Source of the DNA: Nocardia concava NBRC 100430
Lineage (GTDB): Bacteria > Actinomycetota > Actinomycetes > Mycobacteriales > Mycobacteriaceae
NCBI RefSeq assembly: GCF_000308815.1
Contig: NZ_BAFX01000061.1
Coordinates: 1 to 64,000 of the forward strand
Length of the DNA stretch: 64,000 bases
Reading direction: 5' to 3'
In this document: piece by piece, positions 36,128 through 47,142 of the stretch
Layout: each line of letters opens with the position of its first letter
How positions within the stretch are numbered: position 1 is the first letter of the stretch
Notes under the pieces: model-generated
Database searches by the model: none
Told to the model about the DNA's origin: nothing
What the model saw: only the letters and a program-made list of their open reading frames with translations
Program-made: the position numbers and the translations under genes

Positions 36128-37048
36128 ATGGAATTGACGCCGGAGCAGGCCGACCGGGCCGCGGGGGTACTGCTGGGCACAGCGGCCGGTGACGCGCTGG
36201 GGGCGGGCTACGAGTTCACCTATCCAGGCCCGGACGCGGAGATCCACATGAAGGGCGGCGGCTCGTTCATGTGGGCCCCGGGCGAGTGGACCGATGACAC
36301 CGCCATGGCGGTCGCGGTGGCGCGGGCGGCCGCGAAGCAGGGCGACATCTGTAATCCGGAGGGCCTGGATGCGGTGGCCGCCGAGTTCGTCGCCTGGTGG
36401 GATTCCCAGCCCAAGGACATCGGCAACCAGACCCGGCAGGTCCTGGAGTGGCGTGACCAGACCGGCCGCGCCATGCAGATGCGAGCTCACGACCTCACCG
36501 GCCTGAAGGCGGGCAACGGCTCGCTCATGCGCACCGCCCCGGTGGCACTGGCCTACCTCGACGATGCCGAGAAGTGCGGCAAGGCAGCCAAACTCGTCAG
36601 CTCCCTCACTCACTACGACATGCAAGCCATGCAGGCGTGCAAGGTGTGGACCCTCGCCATTCGCCACGCCGTCATCCACGGCACCTACGACGGCCTCCGC
36701 GAGGCGCTGTCCCAGGTCGACACTGGATTCTGGGAACCCTTGCTGGACAAGGCCGAAACCGGCAGCCCGGCCGACTTCCCCAAGAACGGCTGGGTGGTCC
36801 ACGCCCTGCAGACGGCCTGGTGGGCTATCACCCACGCCGAAACCCTGCCCGCGGCACTGGAACTCGCGGTTCGGGCGGGCGGCGACACCGATACGACCGC
36901 CGCCATCGCGGGCGGTCTGCTGGGCGCACGCTGGGGCGCGTCGGCCATCCCGGCCGAATGGCTGTCGGTGCTGCACGGCTACCCGGGCTACCGCACCGAG
37001 GACCTGCTGACGTTGACCCGCCAGATCACAGATCGCCGAGTTCCCTAG
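36128..37048 (+). CDS. ADP-ribosylglycohydrolase (DraG-like) family protein
   Basis: A 306-residue all-helical, magnesium-dependent hydrolase. The metal and ADP-ribose binding motifs are all present: GTAAGDALGAGYEFTYPG, EWTDDTAMAVAVARAA, AGNGSLMRTAPVALAY and AVRAGGDTDTTAAIAGGLLGA. Such enzymes remove ADP-ribose from proteins, nucleic acids or metabolites. No ART transferase is adjacent, so it may reverse modifications made elsewhere. The ATG at 36128 follows GAAGAGGCGAG. Its TAG overlaps the stop of the convergent phzF gene by four bases (CTAG). Confidence 0.92.
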   Translation: MELTPEQADRAAGVLLGTAAGDALGAGYEFTYPGPDAEIHMKGGGSFMWAPGEWTDDTAMAVAVARAAAKQGDICNPEGLDAVAAEFVAWWDSQPKDIGNQTRQVLEWRDQTGRAMQMRAHDLTGLKAGNGSLMRTAPVALAYLDDAEKCGKAAKLVSSLTHYDMQAMQACKVWTLAIRHAVIHGTYDGLREALSQVDTGFWEPLLDKAETGSPADFPKNGWVVHALQTAWWAITHAETLPAALELAVRAGGDTDTTAAIAGGLLGARWGASAIPAEWLSVLHGYPGYRTEDLLTLTRQITDRRVP

Positions 37049-37872
37049 TCCGGCAGGCGAACTACCCCGTCGAGATAGCGGCGGCAGCGCCCGGTCAGCC
37101 GGACGCGGTCGTCGCTGAGGGTGCAGCGGAGCGAACCGCCGCGGCGGGAGAGCTGCCGGGCGGTGAGTGCGGTGCGGCCGAGCTCCTTGCTCCATAACGG
37201 CGCGAGCTGGGCATGCGCGGAACCGGTGACGGGATCCTCCGGGATCCCCTGGCCGGGTGCGAAGACCCGGGACACGAAGTCGACCTCATCGCCTTCGGCG
37301 GTGAGGATGGCGGCACGCTTCATTGCCGGGAACGCCGAGAAGTTCGGGCGTGATTCGCGCACTTCGTGTTCGGCGGTCACGAACAAAACGACATCGGTGC
37401 CCTCGAAGGCGCGCAGCGGGCGCACACCGAGCGCCTTGGCCAACATGTGCGGAATGTCTTCGTGAACATCGATTTCCACCGATGACACCGACGGCAGATC
37501 CAGCACCAGATCATCGCGGTCGCGATCCACGCGCAACCATCCGCTGCGCGTGTAGAAGTGGACGCGATCCGCACCGGGATGCATATCGTCGAGAATCTGG
37601 GCCGCCGCGGCCATGGTGGCGTGCCCGCACAGGTCGACCTCCACGGTCGGGGTGAACCAGCGCAGGTGGAACGCGGGCGAGTTGTCCGGCGGCGCACCCG
37701 CTTCCGGCGGCAGCGCGGACGTGTAGAAGGCGGTCTCCGCGAGATTGTTCTCCTCCGCTAGCCGCTGCAGCAGTTCGTCCGGCAGCCAGGACAACAGCGG
37801 CATGACCGCCGCGGGATTGCCTGAGAAGGGTGCGTCGGCGAATGCGTCGAGCTGATGCAGCAAGACCTCCAT
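37045..37872 (-). CDS. PhzF family phenazine biosynthesis-like isomerase
   Basis: A 275-residue protein of the PhzF/diaminopimelate epimerase-like superfamily. The N-terminus is VLLHQLDAFADAPFSGNPAAV, followed by the active-site Glu region LAEENNLAETAFYT and the WFTPTVEVDLCGHATMAAA motif. The second half has FVSRVFAPGQGIPEDPVTGSAH, and EDPVTGSA is the family hallmark. No other phenazine genes are near, so it is probably a general isomerase of unknown substrate. The ATG at 37872 was chosen. Confidence 0.9.
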   Translation of the reverse strand: MEVLLHQLDAFADAPFSGNPAAVMPLLSWLPDELLQRLAEENNLAETAFYTSALPPEAGAPPDNSPAFHLRWFTPTVEVDLCGHATMAAAAQILDDMHPGADRVHFYTRSGWLRVDRDRDDLVLDLPSVSSVEIDVHEDIPHMLAKALGVRPLRAFEGTDVVLFVTAEHEVRESRPNFSAFPAMKRAAILTAEGDEVDFVSRVFAPGQGIPEDPVTGSAHAQLAPLWSKELGRTALTARQLSRRGGSLRCTLSDDRVRLTGRCRRYLDGVVRLPD

Positions 37873-37960
37873 GAGCCACAAGGTACCTGCGAATTCGGTA
37901 CCTGCCCAGCACGGTAAAGCCCCCGGCGAGCCAAACCATGCGACCAGTTTGGATGTAAAA

Positions 37961-37992
37961 GACGGCGGCACACCGGATGGTGTACCGCCGTC
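37961..37992 (-). terminator. Terminator of the P-type ATPase gene
   Basis: The 14-base arms GACGGCGGCACACC (37961-37974) and GGTGTACCGCCGTC (37979-37992) pair with one mismatch. Read on the - strand the hairpin is followed by TTTTAC, which makes it a rho-independent terminator 18 bases after the ATPase stop. Confidence 0.82.
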
Positions 37993-38009
37993 GTGGAAGG
38001 TGCTGAGGG

Positions 38010-40448
<2,439 letters not shown>

Positions 40449-40573
40449 GCCCTCCACAGTAAAGGGCGATCAAAGAAACTGGCCCGTAGCTGTTCGTCAC
40501 GCGCCGGGCAGGTGTGAGGATCATCCGATGTATTGACTGTCGGGCCGATAGTTGCGCGGGCTAACGTAGTCGA

Positions 40574-41521
40574 GTGGCCCAAGGACATGGAACCTCAGAC
40601 GCGGCGCTCGAGACAAAGCAGCGCGAGGGGCACGACGTCACCCGGGACAGCGGTATCGCCTTCGGTATCGGGGCCTATTTCATGTGGGGCCTGTTCCCCG
40701 CGTTCTTCGGGCTGCTGTCCTTCGCGAGCGCGGGGGAGGTGCTGGTCGAGCGGATCCTCTGGACGCTGGTCGTCTCGCTGCTGGTGATGGCGCTGGCCGG
40801 GCGGCTGGGCGAACTGCGGCGGATCGATGCGCGCACCTGGCGGCTGGCCGCGGTCGCCTCGGCGGCGATCTCGTTGAACTGGGGCGTCTACGTCTACGGC
40901 GTGATCTCGCATCACGTGGTCGAGTGCGCGCTGGGCTATTTCATCAACCCGCTGGTGACGGTCGCGTTCGGTGTCCTCATCTTCCGCGAGAAGCTGCGGG
41001 CCGCGCAGTGGGTCGCGCTGGGGCTCGGCGCGACCGCGGTGATCGTGCTGACCATCGATTACGGCCGCCCGCCCTGGATCGCCTTGATCCTGGCCTGTTC
41101 GTTCGCCACCTACGGTCTGGTCAAGAAGGTGATCCGCCTCGACGCGCTGCCCGGTCTGGCGGCCGAGGGGCTGGCGGCCGCGCCGTTCGCGTTGATCGCG
41201 GTGATCGTCATCGCCCTGACCGGCAACGCGACCTTCGGTTCGTCGGTGCCGCATACCGGCCTGCTCATGCTGACCGGCCCCGTCACCCTCGTACCCCTGG
41301 TCCTGTTCGCGCTGGCCGCCCCGCGAGTCCCGTTGTCCACCATGGGAATCCTGCAGTATCTGACCCCCGCGCTACAGCTGACCTGGGGCGTGGCGGTCGG
41401 CCACGAAGCGATGCCCGCCTCGCGCTGGGCCGGTTTCGCACTCATCTGGCTGGCCCTGGCGATCTTCACCATCGACGCCCTGCGCCGAGCCCGCCGCACT
41501 CCGGTAACCGTCCCCGAATAA
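40574..41521 (+). CDS. rarD: RarD-like EamA-family transporter
   Basis: A 315-residue protein with about ten membrane helices and two EamA repeats. The RarD signature is GIAFGIGAYFMWGLFPAFFG, then VLVERILWTLVVSLL, NWGVYVYGVISHHVVECALGYFINPLV and QYLTPALQLTWGV. These are drug/metabolite superfamily exporters of unknown substrate. The start is GTG at 40574; the first 25 residues are not conserved, so a later start such as the GTG before TRDSGIAFG is possible. It is a single gene, ended by the hairpin at 41522-41561. Confidence 0.88.
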   Translation: MAQGHGTSDAALETKQREGHDVTRDSGIAFGIGAYFMWGLFPAFFGLLSFASAGEVLVERILWTLVVSLLVMALAGRLGELRRIDARTWRLAAVASAAISLNWGVYVYGVISHHVVECALGYFINPLVTVAFGVLIFREKLRAAQWVALGLGATAVIVLTIDYGRPPWIALILACSFATYGLVKKVIRLDALPGLAAEGLAAAPFALIAVIVIALTGNATFGSSVPHTGLLMLTGPVTLVPLVLFALAAPRVPLSTMGILQYLTPALQLTWGVAVGHEAMPASRWAGFALIWLALAIFTIDALRRARRTPVTVPE

Positions 41522-41561
41522 CGCGAAACCGCACACCCCTCACGTGATGTGCGGTTCCGCG
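41522..41561. terminator. Bidirectional terminator between rarD and the ABC substrate-binding gene
   Basis: The arms CGCGAAACCGCACA (41522-41535) and TGTGCGGTTCCGCG (41548-41561) pair with one mismatch, and the loop has an inner TCACGTGA palindrome. It lies between two convergent genes. Confidence 0.75.
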
Positions 41562-41569
41562 TGGGCCGG

Positions 41570-42622
41570 TCAGGGCTTGCTCGCCCCCTGGGCCTTCTCC
41601 ACGAATTCGTTGGTGTAGGTCGCGTTCAGGTCGATGCGATCCTTCACCGGGGAGACATTGCGCGAGTACTGCCCGAGGATGCGCAGGACGTTCTGCGCGC
41701 CTTCGCGTTTCATCAGGCCGTCGCCGTTGAACATGCTGATCGAATCGCCGATGGACTTGACGTAGAGCTTGGGGTCGCCGCCCGCGTACTGGCTGGGCAT
41801 CTTGGCGGCGATCTCCTCCGGCGTGTGGGTCTTGATCCAGCGCAGGGTCTGGACGAAGGAGGTCGCCAGCTTCTGCACGATGTCCGGATGGTTCTCGACG
41901 GTCTCGCAGCGCATGTAGAGCGAGGCCGCGGGGTAGAGGCCGCCCAGCGCGGCGCGGGTGCCCTGCTCATTGCGCATGTCGACCAGGATCTGGGCGTCGC
42001 CGGAGGTGGTCATCTTGGCGACGGTCGGATCGGTGGTCATGCCCGCGTCGATGCCGTTGTGGTTCATGCCCGCGATGAAGGTCTGGCCCGCACCGACTTT
42101 CACGCGCGTGTAGTCGGAAGTCTGCAGACCGGCCTGCCCGGCCAGGGCCTGGGTGAGGAAGTCGGTGGAGGAGCCCAGCGACGTGACACCCAGATTGCGG
42201 CCCCGGAAGTCCTTGGGAGACTTGATGGTATCGGCGTCCTGCTTGGACACCAGCTCGACCTCACCGGGCACATCGGCGAACTGCACGACCGTCTTCAAGC
42301 ACTGATCCTTGGCCTGCAGGTCGATGGTGTGGTCGTAGAAGCCCACCACGCCCTGCACATCGCCGGTGAGCAGCGCGGTCTCGGCGTTGGCGCCGGACTG
42401 CTCGCCCAGCAGCTGCACGTCGATATCGTTGTCCTTGAAGAAGCCCAGCTTCTCGGTGAGCATGGCCGGCAGGTAGATGACCTTCTCCAGACCGCCCACC
42501 ATGATGGTGATCTGGGGCCGCCCGTTCTTCGCGGGAATGGTGCGCGAATCGCGGCAGCCGGTCACCAGCAGCAGCGAGCTGATCGCCAGCAGGACCACGG
42601 CAATATGCTTGCGGTACTTCAT
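41570..42622 (-). CDS. ABC transporter substrate-binding lipoprotein, NitT/TauT (NMT1/SsuA-like) type
   Basis: A 350-residue periplasmic-type binding lipoprotein. The signal ends in the lipobox LVTGC, near residue 23. The NMT1-like fold is shown by ITIMVGGLEKVIYLPAMLTE-KLGFFKDNDIDVQLLGEQSG, GDVQGVVGFYDHTIDLQAK, FRGRNLGVTSLGSSTDF and NHNGIDAGMTTDPTVAKM. Substrates in this family include nitrate, taurine, aromatic or thiamine precursors; none can be assigned. It ends the operon behind the permease and ATPase genes on the same strand. Confidence 0.9.
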   Translation of the reverse strand: MKYRKHIAVVLLAISSLLLVTGCRDSRTIPAKNGRPQITIMVGGLEKVIYLPAMLTEKLGFFKDNDIDVQLLGEQSGANAETALLTGDVQGVVGFYDHTIDLQAKDQCLKTVVQFADVPGEVELVSKQDADTIKSPKDFRGRNLGVTSLGSSTDFLTQALAGQAGLQTSDYTRVKVGAGQTFIAGMNHNGIDAGMTTDPTVAKMTTSGDAQILVDMRNEQGTRAALGGLYPAASLYMRCETVENHPDIVQKLATSFVQTLRWIKTHTPEEIAAKMPSQYAGGDPKLYVKSIGDSISMFNGDGLMKREGAQNVLRILGQYSRNVSPVKDRIDLNATYTNEFVEKAQGASKP

Positions 42623-42625
42623 GGC

Positions 42626-43513
42626 TCAGATCCCGTGCGCCGAAGACGACTGCGACGGACGCCACTTCAGCAAGCGGTTCTCCGCCAGGCCGATCAGCCA
42701 TTCCGCGACCAGGGCCACCACGGTGATGATGATCATGCCCGCGTAGATGCCGGCCGCGTCGAAGGTGCCCTGGGCATTGCTGATCAGCAGGCCCAGACCC
42801 TTGCTGGCGCCGGCGTATTCACCGACCACCGCGCCGATCAGCGCGAAGCCGAAAGCGGTGTGCAGCGAGGACAGAATCCAGGTGGTGGCGCTGGGCAGCA
42901 CGATGGAGCCCAGTACCTGGCCGCGGCTCGCACCCAGGATGCGGGCATTGTTGATGACATTGCCGTCGACTTCGCGGGCACCGGTGAAGGCGTTGAAGAA
43001 CACCGCGAAGAACACCAGCACGACGACGGTCGCCACCTTGGACTGCAGTCCCAGGCCGAACCAGATGATGAACAGCGAGGCCAGCACGATGCGGGGAACC
43101 GCGTTGAGCGCCTTGATGAACGGGGCCAGCACATCGGCCCAGTAGCGGGAGCGGCCCAGCAGCACACCCAGCACGACACCGGCGACGGTGCCGATGACGA
43201 AGCCGAGCACGGCCTCCTGCACGGTGGTGTAGAGCTGCAGCCAGATGGAGCCGAACTGCGTTCCCTTGGTGAACCATTCGACCAGGCGGTCCCAGATCAG
43301 GGAGGGCTTGGAGTAGAAGAACGGGTCGATCCAGTAGGTGGCGGTCAGCTGCCAGGAGCCCAGCCAGGCGACCACGATCAGGGCGCGCAGGCCCCAGGTG
43401 CGGATCTTGTTCCGGCGGGACTGCGAGCGGACCCGCGCGAGGATCTGCTCCTCGGTCTCGACCTCGAACTCCGGTGAGTTAGCAGCGGTTTTCTGAATTG
43501 TATTAAGCGACAC
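42626..43513 (-). CDS. ABC transporter permease, NitT/TauT type
   Basis: A 295-residue permease. A cytoplasmic N-terminus of about 45 residues is followed by six helices. The BPD_transp_1 signature is the EAA-like loop FIKALNAVPRIVLASLFIIWF, with NAFTGAREVDGNVINNARILGA after it. The start is GTG at 43513 (MSLNTIQKTAANSPEF), overlapping the ATPase gene by 11 bases. It is 3 bases from the binding protein gene, so the three form one operon. Confidence 0.92.
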   Translation of the reverse strand: MSLNTIQKTAANSPEFEVETEEQILARVRSQSRRNKIRTWGLRALIVVAWLGSWQLTATYWIDPFFYSKPSLIWDRLVEWFTKGTQFGSIWLQLYTTVQEAVLGFVIGTVAGVVLGVLLGRSRYWADVLAPFIKALNAVPRIVLASLFIIWFGLGLQSKVATVVVLVFFAVFFNAFTGAREVDGNVINNARILGASRGQVLGSIVLPSATTWILSSLHTAFGFALIGAVVGEYAGASKGLGLLISNAQGTFDAAGIYAGMIIITVVALVAEWLIGLAENRLLKWRPSQSSSAHGI

Positions 43514-44348
43514 GAGACGCTCCCTTGGTGCGAGCCGCCTCGACCTGATCGCGCAGCGTTTCCCAGATTTCCTTGTAGAGGTCGCGGAACTCCTCGGTGA
43601 GCCGCACCTCCTCGACATTGCGGGGACGATCGAGGGTGACCTTGAAGTCGCCGCAGACCGTCGCGGGGCTGGCGGTCATGACGACGACCCGGTCGGCGAG
43701 CGCGATGGCCTCCTCCAGATCGTGGGTCACGAAAATCACCGCGGCGCGGGGCTTTTCCCCGTCGGTGCCGGACCACACGCGCAGCAGCTCGTCCTGCATG
43801 AGCCCGCGGGTCTGCACATCCAGCGCGCTGAACGGCTCGTCCATGAGGATTATCTCGGGATCGTTCACCAACGTCTGCGCCAGCGCCACCCGCTTGCGCA
43901 TACCGCCCGAGAGCTGATGCGGGTAGTAGTTCTCGAACCCGCCCAGCCCGACCGTGCGCACCCAGCGGCCCGCGCGCTCGCGCGCCTCGGCCTTGGACAC
44001 GCCCCGGAACTTCGGGCCCAGCGCCACATTCTCGAGGACCGACTTCCACGGCAGCACGGCGTCCTGCTGGAACATGTAGCCGACACCGTCCGGGATACCG
44101 CGAACATCCTTGCCGCGCACCAGGGTTCGCCCGGCCGAGGCGGGCTCCAGGCCCGAGACCAGCGACAGCGTCGTCGACTTGCCGCAGCCGGTCGGCCCGA
44201 CGACGGCGACGAACTCGCCCGCCGCGACGGTGAAGTTCAGATCGCGGACCGCGGTGTGGATCCCGCCGTTGTTCCCGGGGAACCGCTTGGTCGCACCGCG
44301 CAGTTCGATCAAAGGCGCCTCATTGCGCTCAGTGGTCGTTGTACTCAT
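43503..44348 (-). CDS. ABC transporter ATP-binding protein, NitT/TauT type
   Basis: A 281-residue ATPase. Walker A is VGPTGCGKSTTLSLVSGLEP, the Q-loop is YMFQQDAVLPWKSVLENVALG, the signature is HQLSGGMRKRVALAQTLVNDP, Walker B is ILMDEPFSALD, and the switch histidine is in FVTHDLEEAIALADRV. The ATG at 44348 (MSTTTTERNEA) follows AGGAG. It is the first gene of the importer operon. A two-component system starts divergently 160 bases away and may control it. Confidence 0.94.
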   Translation of the reverse strand: MSTTTTERNEAPLIELRGATKRFPGNNGGIHTAVRDLNFTVAAGEFVAVVGPTGCGKSTTLSLVSGLEPASAGRTLVRGKDVRGIPDGVGYMFQQDAVLPWKSVLENVALGPKFRGVSKAEARERAGRWVRTVGLGGFENYYPHQLSGGMRKRVALAQTLVNDPEIILMDEPFSALDVQTRGLMQDELLRVWSGTDGEKPRAAVIFVTHDLEEAIALADRVVVMTASPATVCGDFKVTLDRPRNVEEVRLTEEFRDLYKEIWETLRDQVEAARTKGASRVA

Positions 44349-44507
44349 TACTGCTCCTGTCCAGTGCCGCAACTGCGGCGTTGGACAGAAGCTACGTGTG
44401 CCGGGTCACACTCGGCCCGCTTGTGCGCGCAAGTCACACAACTGACGATCCGCCCGTTTTGTGCATTCTGCTCATCGGTTTGCGGACCGTTGTCTACACT
44501 GTGCCCC

Positions 44508-46349
44508 GTGTTCTCGCTCGGCCCCCGCTCCGTCCGTCTCCGGACCCAGATCCTGCTCCTGCAGATCGCCGTGGTGGGCCTGACCCTCGGACTCGCCTTC
44601 GGCGTCTTCGCCTACGTCAGTGGGCAGCGGCTGTCGGACGAATACGGCCAGCGCGCGCTCGCCGTCGCCCGCACGGTCGCCTCCGACCCGGAGGTGCGCG
44701 CGGAGGTATCGCGCTACGCGGGCATCGCTCTGCAACCCGGGCCCGCGCTGAAGAACGAACTCGCGCACGGTGACCTCGAACGGGTCGCCGACGACGCCAG
44801 GCTCCGCACCGACGCATTGTTCGTGGTGATCACCGATGACGCCGGAATCCGCCTGGCCCATCCCGACCGCGACCGACTCGGCGAAATGGTGAGCACCGAC
44901 CCGACGAAGGCGCTCGGCGGCACCGAGTTCGTCATCCGGGAACACGGCACCCTGGGGGAGTCCGTGCGCGCCAAGGTTCCGGTCTTCGCGCCCAATGGCG
45001 AATCGGTGGTCGGCGAAGTCAGCGTGGGCATTTCGACCGCGGCGGTGCGCGACCAACTGCTGCGCGACCTCCGCCGCGCGGGCCTGCTGATCGGCGGCGC
45101 ACTGCTGGCGGGCATTGCCGGATCGGTTTTGCTGGCTCGTCGCTGGCACGGCCTGACCCTCGGCCTGGAGCCATCGGATCTGGCCGACCTGGTCCGCGAA
45201 CAGGACGCCGTTCTACACGGCATCGGCGAAGGCGTGGTCGCCGTGGATGCCCGATGGCGGATCACGGTCGTCAACGACGAGGCTCGCCGCCTGCTCGCCA
45301 TCGACCCCGAACCCGGCAGCGCCCTCGACGCCATCGGCTTGACTCCTCGTGTCCTACAAGCCTTCCGAGCCGCGGACGGCCAACCCGTCCAGGCCGCCGT
45401 CGGCGATCGCATCGTCGTCGTCACCGCCCGCGCCGTCGCCCGCGACAACCGCCCACTCGGCGCGGTCCTGTCCGTCCGCGACCGCACCGACGTCGAATCC
45501 CTGACCCGCCAACTCGACGCGGTCTCCACCATGAGCACCGTCCTGCGCGCCCAGCGCCACGAATTCGCCAATCGCCTCCACCTGCTCTCCGGCCTACTGC
45601 ACACCGACCGCCCCGACGAGGCCGCGCGCTACCTCGAGGAACTTCTCGGCACCGGCCCATTGGGCGCGACCCTTCCGGGTCTGGAAACCATCCGCGACCC
45701 CTACCTGCAAGCATTCCTCGCCGCCAAGTCCGCCCACGCCCGTGAACGCGGCGTCCATCTCCGCCTCGGCCCCAACACCTGGGTCGAAGCGAATCTCGCC
45801 GCCCCCGTTGACGTAACGACCGTCCTGGGCAACCTGCTCGACAACGCCATCGACGCCGCGGCGGCCGTGAGCTCCGCCGACTCTGAGCGTGCGGCCGGGT
45901 CGTCCACCCGTCATTCCGGCGTGCTCTTGGCCGGAATCCACCCTGCCGGTGTGGATCCCGGCCAAAAGAACGCCGGGATGACGAAGCAGCATTCCGCGGC
46001 CGGGGGATCGGGGCCGGTCGTCGAGGTGGAGTTGGTGCAGGAAGGGGACACCCTGCATATCGCGGTCGCCGACAACGGGGCGGGCGTTGCGCCCGATCTG
46101 GTGGATTCGGTCTTTGCCGAGGGCGTCTCGACCAAGTCGGGTGGTGGGCCCGGCGGGCGCGGGCTGGGGTTGGCGCTGTCGCGGCAGGTGGCGCGGGCGC
46201 GCGGCGGGGATGTGTGGCTGGCGGACCCGGGCGGTGCCGAGACGGCTGCGGGTGGGGAAGTCGAAGGCGAGAAGGCTTTGGGGGGAGCGGAATTCATTGC
46301 CCGGATGCCGGGTGTGTTGTCGGAAGAGGAAATGGTGTGGGAGAGCTGA
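44508..46349 (+). CDS. Sensor histidine kinase of the CitA/DcuS type, with an in-frame palindromic insert
   Basis: A 613-residue membrane kinase. TM1 is at about 14-36, an extracytoplasmic sensory domain at about 40-180, TM2 at about 186-206 and a PAS domain at about 215-325. The phosphoacceptor His, near residue 351, is in RAQRHEFANRLHLLSGLLHT. The N-box NLLDNAIDAAAAV is near 450; later come the G1 box VADNGAGV and G2 box GRGLGLALSRQVARARGG. Residues 468-492 (RHSGVLLAGIHPAGVDPGQK and five more) are encoded by a 75-bp repeat between the N and G1 boxes. The GTG at 44508 was chosen. It overlaps the response regulator gene. Confidence 0.9.
   Translation: MFSLGPRSVRLRTQILLLQIAVVGLTLGLAFGVFAYVSGQRLSDEYGQRALAVARTVASDPEVRAEVSRYAGIALQPGPALKNELAHGDLERVADDARLRTDALFVVITDDAGIRLAHPDRDRLGEMVSTDPTKALGGTEFVIREHGTLGESVRAKVPVFAPNGESVVGEVSVGISTAAVRDQLLRDLRRAGLLIGGALLAGIAGSVLLARRWHGLTLGLEPSDLADLVREQDAVLHGIGEGVVAVDARWRITVVNDEARRLLAIDPEPGSALDAIGLTPRVLQAFRAADGQPVQAAVGDRIVVVTARAVARDNRPLGAVLSVRDRTDVESLTRQLDAVSTMSTVLRAQRHEFANRLHLLSGLLHTDRPDEAARYLEELLGTGPLGATLPGLETIRDPYLQAFLAAKSAHARERGVHLRLGPNTWVEANLAAPVDVTTVLGNLLDNAIDAAAAVSSADSERAAGSSTRHSGVLLAGIHPAGVDPGQKNAGMTKQHSAAGGSGPVVEVELVQEGDTLHIAVADNGAGVAPDLVDSVFAEGVSTKSGGGPGGRGLGLALSRQVARARGGDVWLADPGGAETAAGGEVEGEKALGGAEFIARMPGVLSEEEMVWES
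45909..45983. repeat. 75-bp palindromic repeat inside the histidine kinase gene
   Basis: The sequence starts CGTCATTCCGGCGTGCTCTT and ends CGCCGGGATGACG. It is an imperfect palindrome with inner arms GGCCGGAATCCAC and GTGGATCCCGGCC. It is clearly homologous to the intergenic copy at 18845-18919 and has the same length of 75 bases. The insert is codon-aligned and adds exactly 25 codons without a stop, so the kinase frame stays open. The position is a loop between conserved ATP-domain motifs. Confidence 0.9.
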
Positions 46350-47017
46350 GCGTGCTGGTGGTCGATGATGACTTCCGGGTGGCGAATATGCATGCGGGGA
46401 TCGTGGCGGCATTGCCGGGGTTCGCGGTGGCGGCGACGGTGAACAGTTTGGCGGGGGCTCGGGCCGCTATTGCCGGGGCGCAGGTGGATTTGGCGTTGGT
46501 GGATGTCTATCTGCCGGACGGGTCGGGGATCGAGTTGGTCCGGGAGGTTCGGTTCGATGCCATGATGCTCACTGCCGCAACGGAATCGGAGACGGTGCGG
46601 GCGGCGCTGGCGGCGGGGGCGCTGGGGTATCTGGTGAAGCCGTTCGATCATGCGGTGCTGGCGGCGCGGCTGGCGGGGTATGCGCGATACCGGCGGATCC
46701 TCGCGGCGCCGGAGGTGACGGCGGGGGACGTGGACGCGGCGTTGGCGGCGCTGCGTCCGGCGGTGGTGGCCGCAGCGTCGGCGGCCGGTGCGGTGGCGGC
46801 TGCTTCGCCGACGAAAGACCTGGTGCTGCAGGCGGTTCAGGCCGCCGACGCGCCCATGTCCGCGGCGCAGGTCTCGGCCGCGATCGGCATCTCCCGCGCC
46901 ACCGCCCAGCGCTATCTGGCGACCCTGGTCGGCGCGGGCGACCTGCGCATGCAACTGCGCTACGGCAGCACCGGCCGCCCGGAGCAGGAGTACTCCGCGC
47001 CCCGCCGCCCGCTGTGA
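46337..47017 (+). CDS. Response regulator of the CitB/DcuR type
   Basis: A 226-residue regulator. The receiver domain starts with VLVVDDDFRVANMHAGIV, with phospho-Asp in DLALVDVYLPDGSG, Thr in MLTAATES and Lys in YLVKPFDHAVLAARL. A linker leads to a helix-turn-helix (PMSAAQVSAAIGISRATAQRY), then a wing of the DcuR/CitB kind. The GTG at 46337 follows AGAGG and overlaps the kinase gene by 13 bases. Together they form a two-component system divergent from the ABC importer, its most likely target. Confidence 0.9.
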   Translation: MGELSVLVVDDDFRVANMHAGIVAALPGFAVAATVNSLAGARAAIAGAQVDLALVDVYLPDGSGIELVREVRFDAMMLTAATESETVRAALAAGALGYLVKPFDHAVLAARLAGYARYRRILAAPEVTAGDVDAALAALRPAVVAAASAAGAVAAASPTKDLVLQAVQAADAPMSAAQVSAAIGISRATAQRYLATLVGAGDLRMQLRYGSTGRPEQEYSAPRRPL

Positions 47018-47142
47018 AGGCACGCACAGGGGGCTTGGCAAATTCGGCGGTTTCTGGTTAACGTCGTAGGCGTGGCGGTGCTCCTGTCGGCCGACTTGTA
47101 CCGGTCCAGGGTCGGGATCGTCACGAGTACAGGAGAATTCCT

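Noticed and set aside
41549..43477. Long + strand open frame of 642 codons
   Set aside because: It is opposite the ABC transporter permease and binding protein genes, whose motifs are clear.
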